The notes: a model not told the origin generated them from the letters alone. A DNA stretch of 64,000 nt from Caulobacter sp. Root655 (GCF_001427665.1 NZ_LMHC01000021.1:235134-299133); one strand, 5' to 3'. Positions 8,688-18,642 are shown, counted from the stretch's first letter. Made by a program: numbers and translations.

Positions 8688-9329
8688 ATGGGCCAGCCCC
8701 TGTTGATCGACCTCGTCGCCGACGTCGTCTGCCCCTGGTGCTATCTGGGCTGGCGGCGGGTGAAATCGGCCGTGGCCCTGCGGCCCGACGTCGAGCCGCT
8801 GATCGTCTGGCGCCCCTATCAGCTCGACCCGACCCTTCCCGAGCAAGGCGTTGACCGCAAAGCCTATATGGCCGGCAAGTTCAAGGATCCGCTCAAGCTG
8901 AAGGCCGTGCACACCGCCCTGGTCGAGGCGGGGACCGAGGAAGGGATCGTCTTCAATTTCGAGGCCATCGCCCTGTCGCCCAACACCAGCGCCGCCCACC
9001 GGTTGATCCGCTGGGCGCATGGGGCGGGCCGGCAGGACGCCGTGGTCGAGGGCCTGTTCGCCGCCTATTTCACGCAGGGCCGCGACATTGGCGATCCCCA
9101 GGTGCTGGCCGACATCGGCGAGGCGGCCGGCATGGACCCGGTGGTGATCCTGCAATTGCTGTCCGAGGGCGCGGACAGGGAGACCGTCGCCCGGGAGCAC
9201 GCCATGGCCGTTCAGGGCGGGATCACCGGCGTGCCGTTCGCGATCTTCGGCGGCAAGCTGGCGATCGTCGGCGCCGAGAGCCCGAAAAACATCGCCGAAG
9301 CCATCGACAAGGCCCTGGAAGCGGCTTGA
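8688..9329 (+). CDS. DsbA family oxidoreductase, FrnE-like
   Basis: 213 residues with a thioredoxin-fold active site CPWC at residues 15-18 (VADVVCPWCYLGWRRVK), followed by the helical insertion of the DsbA/FrnE/2-hydroxychromene-2-carboxylate isomerase group. ITGVPFAIFGGKLAIVGAES supplies the cis-proline loop. There is no signal peptide, so it is probably cytoplasmic, as FrnE is; FrnE members act in thiol redox homeostasis. Start ATG 8688 is preferred to an in-frame GTG at 8652. It lies 66 bases downstream of popA in the same direction and may be co-transcribed. Confidence 0.85.
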   Translation: MGQPLLIDLVADVVCPWCYLGWRRVKSAVALRPDVEPLIVWRPYQLDPTLPEQGVDRKAYMAGKFKDPLKLKAVHTALVEAGTEEGIVFNFEAIALSPNTSAAHRLIRWAHGAGRQDAVVEGLFAAYFTQGRDIGDPQVLADIGEAAGMDPVVILQLLSEGADRETVAREHAMAVQGGITGVPFAIFGGKLAIVGAESPKNIAEAIDKALEAA

Positions 9330-9341
9330 ACACGTTGCGCC

Positions 9342-9375
9342 GGCCGGGGACAGGCCCATGGGCCTGTCCCCGGCC
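9342..9375. terminator. Perfect 34-base palindrome between convergent genes
   Basis: A perfect inverted repeat with 17-base arms centred on CATG (GGCCGGGGACAGGCCCA and its complement). It falls in the 52-base gap between the convergent DsbA-like and SRPBCC genes, so it probably forms a bidirectional transcript end. There is no U-tract on either side, so its efficiency as an intrinsic terminator is uncertain. Confidence 0.55.
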
Positions 9376-9381
9376 ATGCTC

Positions 9382-9774
9382 CTACCCCTCCAGCGTCGCC
9401 TTCATGGCCGCGCAACCGGCCTCCATCAGGCCGGCGACCTGCGGCGCGGCGTCGTGCGGCAGCAGATCGGCGGTCCAGACGATGCGGCTGCCCTGCCCCT
9501 CTGCCAGCACCTGCATGGCGCCGTTGTGGTGGCTGAGCAGCTGTGTCCCGACCACGGCCCAGACCAGGCGGCGGGCGTCGTCGTCGACCGCGACGATCAG
9601 CTCCTTGGCGACCAGGCCGTTGGCGAAGGTGACGATCCGCGCCTCGCCCTCGACCGTGGTGTCGGTCAGGACCCCGGGGCACAGCCGCTGGTGCACGGCC
9701 CCCCAATCCCGGACCGCGTCCCAGACCTGGCCCGGCGCGACGTCGATGCTGACCCGCTTGACGATGGTGGCCAT
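9382..9774 (-). CDS. SRPBCC (START-like) family protein
   Basis: 130 residues. The pattern VSIDVAPGQVWDAVRDWGAVHQRLCPGV near the N-terminus, beta strands such as ARIVTFANGLVAKELIV, and the closing helix PQVAGLMEAGCAAMKATLEG match the helix-grip SRPBCC fold (polyketide cyclase/dehydrase and lipid transport superfamily). These proteins bind hydrophobic ligands; the ligand is unknown here. It lies downstream of mfd in the same orientation with a 97-base gap, and converges with the FrnE-like gene. Confidence 0.8.
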   Translation of the reverse strand: MATIVKRVSIDVAPGQVWDAVRDWGAVHQRLCPGVLTDTTVEGEARIVTFANGLVAKELIVAVDDDARRLVWAVVGTQLLSHHNGAMQVLAEGQGSRIVWTADLLPHDAAPQVAGLMEAGCAAMKATLEG

Positions 9775-9871
9775 CGGAAATCTCCTTTCGAGGTTTCCCT
9801 GACTCTGACAGGTCGGCGCGCGTTGGTCTGGCGAGATCCGGACACGGTCATCGCAGCCGCGGGATCGCCCC

Positions 9872-12800
9872 TCAAGCCTTGGCCAGTTTCACCAACTGAG
9901 CCAGAATCTTCTCCGCCGCGTCGAGCCGGGCCGCCGGCGTCTCCCACTCGCCCTTGATCACCAGCTTCTGGTCGGGACGCACCTTCCAGACGATGGCGTT
10001 CTTGGCGACGAACTGCACCAGGGCCAGCGGGTTGGCGAAGGTGTCGTTGCGGAAGCTGGCGACCGCGCCCTTGGGGCCGACGTCGATCTTGGCGACATTG
10101 GCCTCGCGGCACATGCCCTTGATGGCCACGACCTTGAGCAAGCTGTCGGTCTCGGGCGGCAGCGGGCCGAAGCGGTCGATCAGCTCGGCGGCCAGGGCCT
10201 CGCGGTCGGCGGCCCGCTCGGCTTCCGACAGGCGGCGATAGAGCGACAGCCGCACGTTGAGGTCGGGCACGTAGTCGTCGGGGATCATCACGGCCGCGCC
10301 GGTGTTGATCTGCGGCGACCAGCCCCGGTCCTCGATCAGGGCCTCGGCCCCCTGGCGCTCGCGCAACTCGGCGACGGCGTCCTCCAGCATCTGCTGGTAC
10401 AGCTCGACGCCGATCTCCTTGATATGGCCGCTCTGCTCGTCGCCCAGCAGGTTGCCGCCGCCGCGCTGGTCGAGGTCGTGGCTGGCCAGTTGGAAGCCGG
10501 CGCCCAGGCTGTCGAGCGACTGCAGCACCTTCAGGCGCTTCTCGGCCGACAGGGTGATGGTCTTCTCGTTGGGCGTGGTCAGGTAGGCGTAGGCCCGGGC
10601 CTTGGAGCGGCCGACCCGGCCGCGGATCTGATAGAGCTGGGCCAGGCCGAACATGTCGGCGCGGTGGACGATCAGGGTGTTGGCCGAGGGGATGTCCAGG
10701 CCGCTTTCCACGATCGTGGTCGCAAGAAGCACGTCGTACTGCCCCTCGTAGAAGGCGGTCATCACGTCTTCCAGCTGGGTCGGGGCCATCTGCCCATGCC
10801 CGACCACGTACTTGACCTCGGGCACCTGGACGCGGAGGAACTTCTCGATGTCCTCCAGGTCCTTGATGCGCGGCACCACGTAATAGGCCTGGCCGCCGCG
10901 ATACTTCTCGCGCAGCAGGGCCTCGCGCAGGGTGACCGGGTCGAACGGGCTGATGTAGGTGCGCACCGCCAGGCGGTCGACAGGCGGGGTGGCGATGATC
11001 GACATTTCCCGAATGCCGCTGAGCGCCATTTGGAGGGTTCGAGGGATCGGCGTGGCGGTCAGGGTCAGCATGTGCACGTCGGCGCGAAGCTCCTTGAGCT
11101 TCTCCTTGTGCTTGACCCCGAAGTGCTGCTCCTCGTCGACGATGACCATGCCCAGGTCCTTGAACGACACCTGCTTGGACAGGATGGCGTGGGTGCCGAC
11201 CACGATTTCAAACTGGCCGTTGGCCAGGCCCTCGCGGGTCTCGGCGGCTTCCTTGCCGGTGACCAGGCGCGACAGGCGGGTGACCTTCACCGGCCAGCCC
11301 TGGAAGCGGTCCTTGAAGGTCTTGTAGTGCTGGCGAGCCAGCAGGGTGGTCGGGCAGACGATGGCCACCTGCTTGCCGCTCATCGCCACCACGAAGGCGG
11401 CGCGCAGGGCGACCTCGGTCTTGCCGAAACCGACGTCGCCGCAGATCAGCCGGTCCATCGGCTTGCCGGAGGAGAGATCCTCCAGCACGTCGGCGATCGC
11501 CGACAGCTGGTCGTCGGTCTCCTCGTAGGGGAACCGGGCGCAGAACTCGTCGAACACGCCGTGCGGCGGGTCGGTCTCCTCGACCGACTTCAACTGGCGG
11601 GCGGCGGCGATCTGGATCAGGCCCTCGGCCATGACCCGCAGCCGTTCCTTGGCCTTGGTCTTGCGCCCCTGCCAGGCCGCGCCGCCCAGCTTGTCGAGCT
11701 GGACGTTCTCGCCGTCGGTCCCGTAGCGGGTCAGAAGGTCGATGTTCTCGACCGGCAGGTAGAGCTTGGCCTCGCCCCCATACAGCAGGTCCAGGCAGTC
11801 GTGCGGCGCGCCCTGCACGTCGAGCGTCTTGAGGCCCTCGTAGCGGCCGATGCCGTGGTCGATGTGGACCACCAGATCGCCCGGCGTCAGGGCGCTGGCC
11901 TCGGCCAGGAAGTTGGCGGCGCGGCGCTTCTTGCGCGGCCGGGCCAGGCGGTCGCCGAGGATATCGGTCTCGGAGATCACCGCCAGGGTGTCGGTCTCGA
12001 AGCCGTTGTCGAGCGGCAGGACCACCCGCTGCGGGATCTTGGGGTCGTTGGCCTTGGCCGCCTGCCAATAGGCGGCGTAGGGGATCTTGGTCAGACCGTG
12101 GTCGGCCAGCATGGTCCCCAGGCGCTCGGACGAGCCCTCGGACCACGAGGCGAACAGCACGCGTTTTCCCCGGCCCGCGAGATCGCGGGCGTGGGTCGCG
12201 GTGGCTTCGAACAGGTTGACGCTGTCCTGGGCCCGCTCGGCGGCGAAGGCTCGCCCCATCTGGGCGCCCATGTCGACCACGTCCAGGCCCTGGGGCTGGA
12301 ACGGGGTGAACTGGCGGTTGGGACGGTCGGCGACGGCGGCGTCCCACTCCTGGGCGGTCAGGTAGAGGGCGTCGGGCTTCAGCGGGCGATAGGCCGATCG
12401 GCGGTCGGCCGAGGCGCGGGCGTCATAGGCGTCGGCGATCATCGCCAGGCGCTCGTCGCGGCTTTCCGTGACCTGGTGGTCGACGCCGATCAGCGCGCCG
12501 TCCGGCAGGTAGTCGAACAGGGTCGCCATCCGTTCGTAGAACAGCGGCAGCCAGTGCTCCAGGCCCGCCCGGCGGCCGCCCTCGCTGACCGTGGCGTACA
12601 GCGGGTCGTCGCCCGGCGCGCCGAAGATACGGACATAGCCCGACCGGAACCGCGAAATGCCGTCGGCGTCGAGCAGGGCCTCGCTGACCGGCAGCAGCTC
12701 GATGGATTTCAGCTGCCGGGTCGAGCGCTGGGTTTCCGGATCGAAGGCTCGGATGCTCTCCAGGGTGTCACCGAACAGGTCCAGGCGCACCGGCTCCTCG

Positions 12801-13336
12801 GCGGCCGGCGGATAAACGTCGATGACGCCGCCGCGAATGGCGAACTCGCCGCGCTCGGAGACGGTGGAGGCGCGGCTATAGCCGTTGATGGCGAAATAGC
12901 GCTCCAGATCGGCCACGTTGACGACGTTGCCGATCCGGGCCGCGTAGCTGGCGCGCAGCAACACGGTCTTCTCCGGCACGCGCTGCAACAGGGCCGGCGC
13001 GGCGGTGACCAGGATGGCCGGCTTGTCCTTGCCCAGGCCCAGGGCCAGGCGGTGTAGGGTCGCCATGCGGGTGGCCGCGACCCCGGCCGACGGGCCGATG
13101 CGGTCATAGGGCAGGCAGTCCCACGAAGGGAACAGCACCGCCTCGATCTCGGGGGCGAAGAACTTCAGGGCGTCGATGAAGGCGCTGGCCCGGGCGGTGT
13201 CGCGGGCCACGAAGGCCGTCAGGCCGCCGCGCGCCCGGGCGATGTCGGCCATCACCAGGGCGTCGAAACCTTCCGGCGCGCCGGCGAGGATCAGGCTCCC
13301 GGCGGCCTTGGCGATCTGTTTGGCGTCGTAGGCCAT
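9872..13336 (-). CDS. mfd: Transcription-repair coupling factor Mfd
   Basis: 1154 residues, full length for Mfd. The UvrB-homology modules at the N-terminus contain FPSWDCLPYDRIGPS. The RNA polymerase-interacting domain (around LTPGDLVVHIDHGIGRYEGL) follows. The RecG-like motor has Walker A GDVGFGKTE near residue 630, the DEEQ box near residue 734, LTATPIPRTL, and the TRG-type segment around GRVGRSKARAYAYL. The C-terminal domain masks UvrA binding. Mfd removes stalled RNA polymerase at lesions and recruits UvrAB. sdhE lies about 100 bases upstream in the same direction. Confidence 0.97.
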   Translation of the reverse strand: MAYDAKQIAKAAGSLILAGAPEGFDALVMADIARARGGLTAFVARDTARASAFIDALKFFAPEIEAVLFPSWDCLPYDRIGPSAGVAATRMATLHRLALGLGKDKPAILVTAAPALLQRVPEKTVLLRASYAARIGNVVNVADLERYFAINGYSRASTVSERGEFAIRGGVIDVYPPAAEEPVRLDLFGDTLESIRAFDPETQRSTRQLKSIELLPVSEALLDADGISRFRSGYVRIFGAPGDDPLYATVSEGGRRAGLEHWLPLFYERMATLFDYLPDGALIGVDHQVTESRDERLAMIADAYDARASADRRSAYRPLKPDALYLTAQEWDAAVADRPNRQFTPFQPQGLDVVDMGAQMGRAFAAERAQDSVNLFEATATHARDLAGRGKRVLFASWSEGSSERLGTMLADHGLTKIPYAAYWQAAKANDPKIPQRVVLPLDNGFETDTLAVISETDILGDRLARPRKKRRAANFLAEASALTPGDLVVHIDHGIGRYEGLKTLDVQGAPHDCLDLLYGGEAKLYLPVENIDLLTRYGTDGENVQLDKLGGAAWQGRKTKAKERLRVMAEGLIQIAAARQLKSVEETDPPHGVFDEFCARFPYEETDDQLSAIADVLEDLSSGKPMDRLICGDVGFGKTEVALRAAFVVAMSGKQVAIVCPTTLLARQHYKTFKDRFQGWPVKVTRLSRLVTGKEAAETREGLANGQFEIVVGTHAILSKQVSFKDLGMVIVDEEQHFGVKHKEKLKELRADVHMLTLTATPIPRTLQMALSGIREMSIIATPPVDRLAVRTYISPFDPVTLREALLREKYRGGQAYYVVPRIKDLEDIEKFLRVQVPEVKYVVGHGQMAPTQLEDVMTAFYEGQYDVLLATTIVESGLDIPSANTLIVHRADMFGLAQLYQIRGRVGRSKARAYAYLTTPNEKTITLSAEKRLKVLQSLDSLGAGFQLASHDLDQRGGGNLLGDEQSGHIKEIGVELYQQMLEDAVAELRERQGAEALIEDRGWSPQINTGAAVMIPDDYVPDLNVRLSLYRRLSEAERAADREALAAELIDRFGPLPPETDSLLKVVAIKGMCREANVAKIDVGPKGAVASFRNDTFANPLALVQFVAKNAIVWKVRPDQKLVIKGEWETPAARLDAAEKILAQLVKLAKA

Positions 13337-13432
13337 TCAACTCTTCGAATGCTGAGCCAGCGACAACGCCGCTGGTGTGAGTGCTGCTGCTTGGCGTGGG
13401 TCCCGACTTCGTCGGAATGAGCGGATCAGGGA

Positions 13433-13726
13433 CTAAGCCCCATCCCCGATCGGCCGCACCGCATGAGCTTCATAACGGAAGGTCTTGATCAGGTTCAGGA
13501 CTTCGGTGTCGAACTTCGCCGGAGTCGGCTCCTGGCCGACGATCCACGCATAGATCTCGCGGTCGGACTCCTCCATCAGCGCTTCGAAGGCGTCGAGCTG
13601 GTCGGGGGTCAGGTTGGGCCCATGGGTATCCGCGAACGGCCCCAGAATGAGGTCCGCTTCTCGAAATCCGCGATGCCAGGCCCGGAACTTCAGCCGCCTT
13701 AGGCGGGAGTCGTGATCGATGCTCAT
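13433..13726 (-). CDS. sdhE: FAD assembly factor SdhE (succinate dehydrogenase assembly factor 2)
   Basis: 97 residues. The family motif is recognisable as HRGFREADLILGPFA (the RGxxE region required for flavinylation), followed by LDAFEALMEESDREIYAWIVG, a typical YgfY/SdhE/SDHAF2 helix pair. SdhE promotes covalent attachment of FAD to SdhA. It lies directly upstream of mfd on the same strand, an arrangement common in alphaproteobacteria, and diverges from cobQ across a 111-base spacer. Confidence 0.88.
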   Translation of the reverse strand: MSIDHDSRLRRLKFRAWHRGFREADLILGPFADTHGPNLTPDQLDAFEALMEESDREIYAWIVGQEPTPAKFDTEVLNLIKTFRYEAHAVRPIGDGA

Positions 13727-13802
13727 GTGGTCGGGGATATAGAGCGCCCAAGGCCCGCGCGCCAGCGCAGAGAACTCCCTCGTGCGCTAGCCGCGCGACG
13801 CA

Positions 13803-13829
13803 TTGACCGTGACCGCCACGCTCTATAGG
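13803..13829 (+). promoter_or_regulatory. Candidate cobQ promoter
   Basis: TTGACC at 13803-13808 is followed 15 bases later by TATAGG at 13824-13829, a short-spaced promoter of the kind Caulobacter uses. The start ATG at 13838 lies only about 8 bases past the -10, so the transcript would be nearly leaderless. No cobalamin riboswitch consensus was seen in this spacer. Confidence 0.35.
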
Positions 13830-13837
13830 CGCGGGAC

Positions 13838-15298
13838 ATGGCTTCACTGATGATCCAGGGCTGCGGTTCCGACGTGGGCAAGTCGACCCTGGTCGCCGGG
13901 CTCTGCCGGCTGTTCGCCAATCGCGGCCTGATCGTGCGGCCGTTCAAGCCGCAGAACATGTCCAACAACGCCGCGGTCACCGCCGACGGCGGCGAGATCG
14001 GCCGCGCCCAGGCCCTGCAGGCCCTCGCCTGCCGCACGCCGCCGACCGTCCACATGAACCCCGTCTTGCTGAAGCCGCAGAGCGACGTCGGCTCGCAGGT
14101 CATCGTGCGCGGCAAGGTGGTCGGAACCTATAAGGCCCGCGCCTTCCAGGGCCTGAAACCCGACCTGCTGGCCACCACCGTCGAGAGCTATCGCCTGCTG
14201 GCCGCGCAGGCCGACCTGGTGCTGGTCGAGGGGGCTGGCAGCCCGGCCGAGACCAACCTGCGCGCGGGCGACATCGCCAATATGGGCTTCGCCCACGCCG
14301 CCGACGTGCCTGTCGCCCTGGTCGGCGACATCGACCGGGGCCACGTGATCGCCGCCCTGGCCGGGGCCCATCTGGTGCTCGACGCGGCCGACCGAGACCG
14401 CATCAAGGGCTTCATCATCAACAAGTTCCGCGGCGATCCTTCGCTGTTCGACGACGGTCGACACGAGATCGCCCTGCGCACCGGCTGGCCGGACCTGGGC
14501 ATGGCGCCGTGGCTGCATCCCGCCCGGACCTTGCCCGCCGAGGACGCCGTGGTGCTGGAACGCCCGGTCCGGACCAACGGCGACAAGCGGGCTCGGATCG
14601 TGGCGCCGATGCTGTCGCGGATCGCCAATTTCGACGAGTTCGACCCGCTGCGCGCCGATCCGGCCGTGGACTTCGCGTTCCTGCCGCCGGGAACCCCGGT
14701 GCCGGGCGACGCCGACCTGGTGATCCTTCCCGGCACCAAGGCCACCCTGGCGGACCTGGCCTTCCTGCGGGCCCAGGGCTGGGACATCGACATCCTGGCC
14801 CATGTCCGGCGCGGCGGCCGGGTGCTGGGCGTCTGCGGCGGCTACCAGATGCTGGGTCGGACGGTCGCCGACCCGGAGGGGATCGAGGGGGCGCCGGGGT
14901 CGGCGGCGGGGCTGGGCCTGCTCGACGTCGAGACCGTGCTGCTGGGCGACAAGGTGCTGCGCGCGGTGTCCGGACGCCTGATGGACGGCGACACGCCGTT
15001 CTCCGGCTACGAGATGCACATCGGCCGCACGACCGGCCCTGGAACGCGGCGGCCGATGCTGGCCATCGACGGCGGCGCGTCCGACGGCGCGGTCTCGGCC
15101 GACGGGCGGGTGGCGGGGGCCTATGTCCACGGCCTGTTCGAACGCGGCGAGGCCCGCGCCGCCCTGCTGGCCCCGCTGGGCGTGGCCATCGGGCCGGGCG
15201 ACCACGCGGCCAAGGTCGACGCGGCGCTGGACGAGATCGCGGCGATGCTGGAGCAGGCGCTGGACATCGCGGCGATCGCGCGGATCGCGGGACTTTAG
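13838..15298 (+). CDS. cobQ: Cobyric acid synthase CobQ
   Basis: 486 residues. An N-terminal BioD-like ATPase domain begins with QGCGSDVGKSTLVAGLCRLFANRG (P-loop variant) and FKPQNMSNNAAVT, characteristic of CobQ/CbiP. The C-terminal class I-like glutamine amidotransferase domain has the nucleophile motif VLGVCGGYQMLG and a downstream histidine in AGAYVHGLFERGE. The enzyme performs four glutamine-dependent amidations of adenosylcobyrinic acid a,c-diamide in B12 biosynthesis. No other cob genes adjoin it, so the pathway must be completed elsewhere or serve salvage. Confidence 0.95.
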   Translation: MASLMIQGCGSDVGKSTLVAGLCRLFANRGLIVRPFKPQNMSNNAAVTADGGEIGRAQALQALACRTPPTVHMNPVLLKPQSDVGSQVIVRGKVVGTYKARAFQGLKPDLLATTVESYRLLAAQADLVLVEGAGSPAETNLRAGDIANMGFAHAADVPVALVGDIDRGHVIAALAGAHLVLDAADRDRIKGFIINKFRGDPSLFDDGRHEIALRTGWPDLGMAPWLHPARTLPAEDAVVLERPVRTNGDKRARIVAPMLSRIANFDEFDPLRADPAVDFAFLPPGTPVPGDADLVILPGTKATLADLAFLRAQGWDIDILAHVRRGGRVLGVCGGYQMLGRTVADPEGIEGAPGSAAGLGLLDVETVLLGDKVLRAVSGRLMDGDTPFSGYEMHIGRTTGPGTRRPMLAIDGGASDGAVSADGRVAGAYVHGLFERGEARAALLAPLGVAIGPGDHAAKVDAALDEIAAMLEQALDIAAIARIAGL

Positions 15299-15381
15299 GC
15301 GTCGGTCCCGGGTCTGCGCTTCGCTTCGCCCGGGATGACAAGTTAGGGTAGTAAAGGACGATTCCCGACGAGGCCAGCCGC

Positions 15382-16560
15382 ATGACGACCGCCCGCCCCC
15401 GCCGCGCGATCTCCGCCCTCCGCGCCTTCCTGAAGAGCGAGTCCGCCGGCGGCCTGTTGCTGATGGGAAGCGCCGCCCTGGCGCTGATCGTCGCCAACTC
15501 GCCCCTGGCCGAGGCCTATTTCCACGCCCTGCACGTCAAGATCGCGGGTCTCAGCGTCGCCCACTGGGTCAATGACGGCCTGATGGCGGTGTTCTTCCTG
15601 CTGGTCGGGCTGGAGATCAAGCGCGAGATGGTCGACGGCGAACTGTCCAGCTGGTCGCGGCGGGTATTGCCGGGCGTCGCCGCCCTGGGTGGCATGGTGA
15701 TCCCGGCCCTGGTCTATGTGGTCCTCAATCGCGACGCGCCGGACAACCTGCGTGGCTGGGCCATTCCGGCCGCCACCGACATCGCCTTCGCCCTGGGGGT
15801 GCTGTCGCTGCTGGGGTCGCGCGTCCCGGCTTCGCTGAAGATCTTCCTAGCCGCCCTGGCGATCATCGACGATCTGGGCGCCATCCTGATCATCGCCGTC
15901 TTCTACACCGACCACCTGACCCTGTGGGCGCTGGGCGGCGCGGCGGTCGCCCTGGTGGTGCTGGTCGCCATGAACCGGTTCAAAGTGGTCAGCCTGTGGC
16001 CCTACCTGCTGGTCGGGGCGGTGCTGTGGTTCCTGTTCCTGAAGTCCGGCGTCCACGCCACCCTGTCGGGCGTCATCCTGGCCATGACCATTCCCATCAC
16101 CAAGTCGCCGGCCCGGCCCGACGACGAGGATTCGCCGTTGCACCGGCTGGAGCACGGGCTCAATCCGTGGGTGGCCTATCTGGTGGTGCCAGTGTTCGGC
16201 TTCGCCAACGCCGGCGTCGCCCTGGGCGGCGTGGGCGCCGCGGCCCTGGTCGCGCCGGCCACACTGGGCGCGGCGCTGGGCCTGTTCGTCGGCAAGCAGA
16301 TCGGCGTCTTCGGCTTCAGCCTGGCGGCCATCAAGCTGGGCTGGGCGCAGCGGCCCAGCGGCGCGTCCTGGCCACAGCTGTACGGCGTGGCGGCCCTGTG
16401 CGGCATCGGCTTCACCATGAGCCTGTTCATCAACAACCTGGCCTTCGACGCGCCCGTGCTGCAGGACGAGACCAAGATCGGCGTGCTGGCCGGATCGGTG
16501 CTTTCGGCCCTGCTGGGCTGGCTGATGTTCAGCCTGTCGCGCAAGCCGGCCGCCGTGTGA
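15382..16560 (+). CDS. nhaA: Na+/H+ antiporter NhaA
   Basis: 392 residues, the usual NhaA length, with about twelve membrane segments. The ion-binding double aspartate is present in [20 protein letters not shown]. Other family phrases are [40 protein letters not shown] and [17 protein letters not shown]. It exchanges cytoplasmic Na+ for two protons and supports pH and salt homeostasis. It lies 83 bases after cobQ; the spacer carries a half copy of the genome's CCCGGGATGACA-type repeat (near 15300-15345). Confidence 0.96.
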   Translation: MTTARPRRAISALRAFLKSESAGGLLLMGSAALALIVANSPLAEAYFHALHVKIAGLSVAHWVNDGLMAVFFLLVGLEIKREMVDGELSSWSRRVLPGVAALGGMVIPALVYVVLNRDAPDNLRGWAIPAATDIAFALGVLSLLGSRVPASLKIFLAALAIIDDLGAILIIAVFYTDHLTLWALGGAAVALVVLVAMNRFKVVSLWPYLLVGAVLWFLFLKSGVHATLSGVILAMTIPITKSPARPDDEDSPLHRLEHGLNPWVAYLVVPVFGFANAGVALGGVGAAALVAPATLGAALGLFVGKQIGVFGFSLAAIKLGWAQRPSGASWPQLYGVAALCGIGFTMSLFINNLAFDAPVLQDETKIGVLAGSVLSALLGWLMFSLSRKPAAV

Positions 16561-16634
16561 TCGGCCCTATGGCGCTCGCCGGTCGGCATGCCCACATCCG
16601 TGGGACCCAGTCCTTCCGCTCCGGAGCCTCCGCC

Positions 16635-17132
16635 ATGCGCGCCGCCCTGCTTTCCGCCGCCCTGGCGCTGGGCCTCGCCCAGGCCGTCCTGGTCACGCCT
16701 GCCCTGGCCACGCCGGTCGTCGCCGAGGTCAAGGTCTCGATCGGCCCGGACCTGGCCAAGAAGGCCGACACGATCGGAACTCGCGAGTTCGACCTCCTGA
16801 CGACCGATCTGAAACGATCGATCGAGCGCAAGCTGCTCCCACGTCCCGGCGGCGGAACCCTGGCCCTGGTCATCGAGGACGCCAAACCCAACCGTCCGAC
16901 GGCGCAGCAGATGTCCAGGACGCCGGGCCTTTCGATGGAGAGCTTCGGCGTCGGCGGAGCACGGATCAGCGGCGTCTATGTCGCTCCCGGCGGAGCCCGC
17001 ACGCCGATCGACTACAGCTGGTACGAAAGCGATATTCGCCAGGCGCGTCACGGCGCGACCTGGAGCGACGCCGAGACCGCCTTCGACAAGCTGGCGGTCC
17101 GACTGTCCAAGGATCAATTCGGTCCGCGCTGA
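16635..17132 (+). CDS. Hypothetical secreted protein
   Basis: 165 residues beginning with a clear signal peptide (MRAALLSAALALGLAQAVLV, then TPALATP with an Ala-x-Ala-type cleavage site). The mature part, from VVAEVKVSIGPDLAKKADTIG, looks like one small periplasmic alpha/beta domain with no cysteines or catalytic signature that I recognise. The frame is open upstream into nhaA, but the ATG at 16635 gives the natural signal sequence. It lies 74 bases downstream of nhaA and 94 bases upstream of the transporter gene. Function unknown. Confidence 0.72.
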   Translation: MRAALLSAALALGLAQAVLVTPALATPVVAEVKVSIGPDLAKKADTIGTREFDLLTTDLKRSIERKLLPRPGGGTLALVIEDAKPNRPTAQQMSRTPGLSMESFGVGGARISGVYVAPGGARTPIDYSWYESDIRQARHGATWSDAETAFDKLAVRLSKDQFGPR

Positions 17133-17226
17133 AACACCGGTTTCCGGCGACGCTTGCCAGCGGACCCGACACGGCGTCTGATCAACGTTCATAAACGCGG
17201 GGGTAGCCCGCTCTTGGCGAGGAAGC

Positions 17227-18642
17227 ATGACCGGACGGCGCTCATCCTGGACCCTGGCGGCCTTCGCGGCGCCCTGCCTGCCGCTGGCGGCCCTGGGCCT
17301 GCCCCTGGTGGTCTATCTGCCGGAATACTATGTCAGCGAGTTGGGCCTCTCGCTTTCCGTGGTGGGCGCCGCCTTCCTGCTGGTGCGGCTGGCCGACATC
17401 ATCCTGGACCCGATCCTCGGCGGCATGATGGACCGCACGCGCACGCGCATCGGCCGTTTCCGCCCCTGGCTGGCGGCTGCCACGCCCGTGCTGATGATCG
17501 CCGCCTACGCCCTGTTCATGGCCAAGCCCGGGGTCGGGCCGATCTATCTGTGGGCCTCGCTGGTGGTCTGCTATGTCGGCTATTCGATGGCCGTGCTGGC
17601 GCACACCGCCTGGGGCGCGGTGCTGTCGCCCGACTACCAGCAGCGCTCGCGGATCTATGGCTGGTGGGGCGCCGGCAATGTGGTCGGCATGATCCTGGTG
17701 CTGCTGTTGCCGCCCCTGCTGGCCATCGTCTTCAAGGGCGACCACGCGGCCGGGATCCAGTCGATGGGCTGGTTCATCATCATCCTGCTGCCCCTGACCT
17801 TCCTGCTGGCCATGGGCGTGGTCGGCGAGACCAACGTCCCGCCCGTCAAGCACGCCGCCGGCCTGCGGCAGTATCTGGCGCTGATCAAGCGGCCGTCGGT
17901 GCAGAAGCTGCTGGCCGCCGACCTGCTGATGGGCCTGGCGCCGGGCATCGCCGGGGCGCTGTTCTTCTTCTTCTTCGAGCGCATCAAGGGCTTCAGCAAG
18001 GCCGAGGCCGGTGTCCTGCTGCTGATCTATTTCGTCGCCGCTTTGTTCGGATCGCCGATCTGGCCGGCCCTGGCCAAGAAGGTCGGCAAGCACAAGTCCC
18101 TGGCCATCGCGTCGGTGGCCTACGCCGTGTTCCAGCTGGCCGTGGTGTTCACGCCCAACAACCAGGGCCTGTTCACGTTCAACGTCTCCAACGTGATCAG
18201 CATGGGGATCCTGATCCTGGCCGGCCTGCCCTATTCGGCCGCGCCGCTGCTGGTGCGCTCGATGATGGCCGACATCGGCGACGAGGAACGGCTGCACGCC
18301 GGCGTCGACCGCACGGGTCTGCTCTACGCGGTCGTCAACGGCACGGTGAAGCTGGGCCACGCCCTGGCGATCGGCGTGTTCCTGCTGCTGTCCTGGCTCG
18401 GCTTCGATCCCAAGATCCCGAGCGCCCAGGGCGACGCGGCCCTGATCACCCTCTACGCCGCGGCTCCGGCCGCGTTGGGCCTGCTGGTGTGCGCGATCAT
18501 CCTGCGCTATCCGCTGGACGCCGCCGCCCACGCCGAGATCCGCCGTCAGCTCGACGAACGGGACGCGGCCGAGCCCCTCCTCAGCCCGAGCCCGGAACCG
18601 CATGTCTCACCCCTCCTCGCTCCCAATCCCGCCGCTGAATGA
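17227..18642 (+). CDS. GPH family (MelB-like) MFS sugar/cation symporter
   Basis: 471 residues with about twelve transmembrane segments. The hallmark of the glycoside-pentoside-hexuronide family, RLADIILDPILGGMMDRTRTRIGRFRPWL, is present after the second helix, including the cation-site aspartates. Later phrases such as YSMAVLAHTAWGAVLSPDYQQRSRIYGWW also fit. Substrate not predictable. A GAGGAA Shine-Dalgarno lies just before the ATG. The 3' end overlaps mazG by 41 bases in another frame, so the two are likely co-transcribed. Confidence 0.87.
   Translation: MTGRRSSWTLAAFAAPCLPLAALGLPLVVYLPEYYVSELGLSLSVVGAAFLLVRLADIILDPILGGMMDRTRTRIGRFRPWLAAATPVLMIAAYALFMAKPGVGPIYLWASLVVCYVGYSMAVLAHTAWGAVLSPDYQQRSRIYGWWGAGNVVGMILVLLLPPLLAIVFKGDHAAGIQSMGWFIIILLPLTFLLAMGVVGETNVPPVKHAAGLRQYLALIKRPSVQKLLAADLLMGLAPGIAGALFFFFFERIKGFSKAEAGVLLLIYFVAALFGSPIWPALAKKVGKHKSLAIASVAYAVFQLAVVFTPNNQGLFTFNVSNVISMGILILAGLPYSAAPLLVRSMMADIGDEERLHAGVDRTGLLYAVVNGTVKLGHALAIGVFLLLSWLGFDPKIPSAQGDAALITLYAAAPAALGLLVCAIILRYPLDAAAHAEIRRQLDERDAAEPLLSPSPEPHVSPLLAPNPAAE

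Noticed and set aside
10424..13057. 877-codon plus-strand frame opposite mfd
   Set aside because: Composition (Gln/Asp/Val/Leu-rich, no motifs) is typical of antisense frames; mfd on the other strand is unmistakable.
13727..13837. Cobalamin riboswitch upstream of cobQ
   Set aside because: The spacer is only 111 bases and lacks the conserved B12-box elements.
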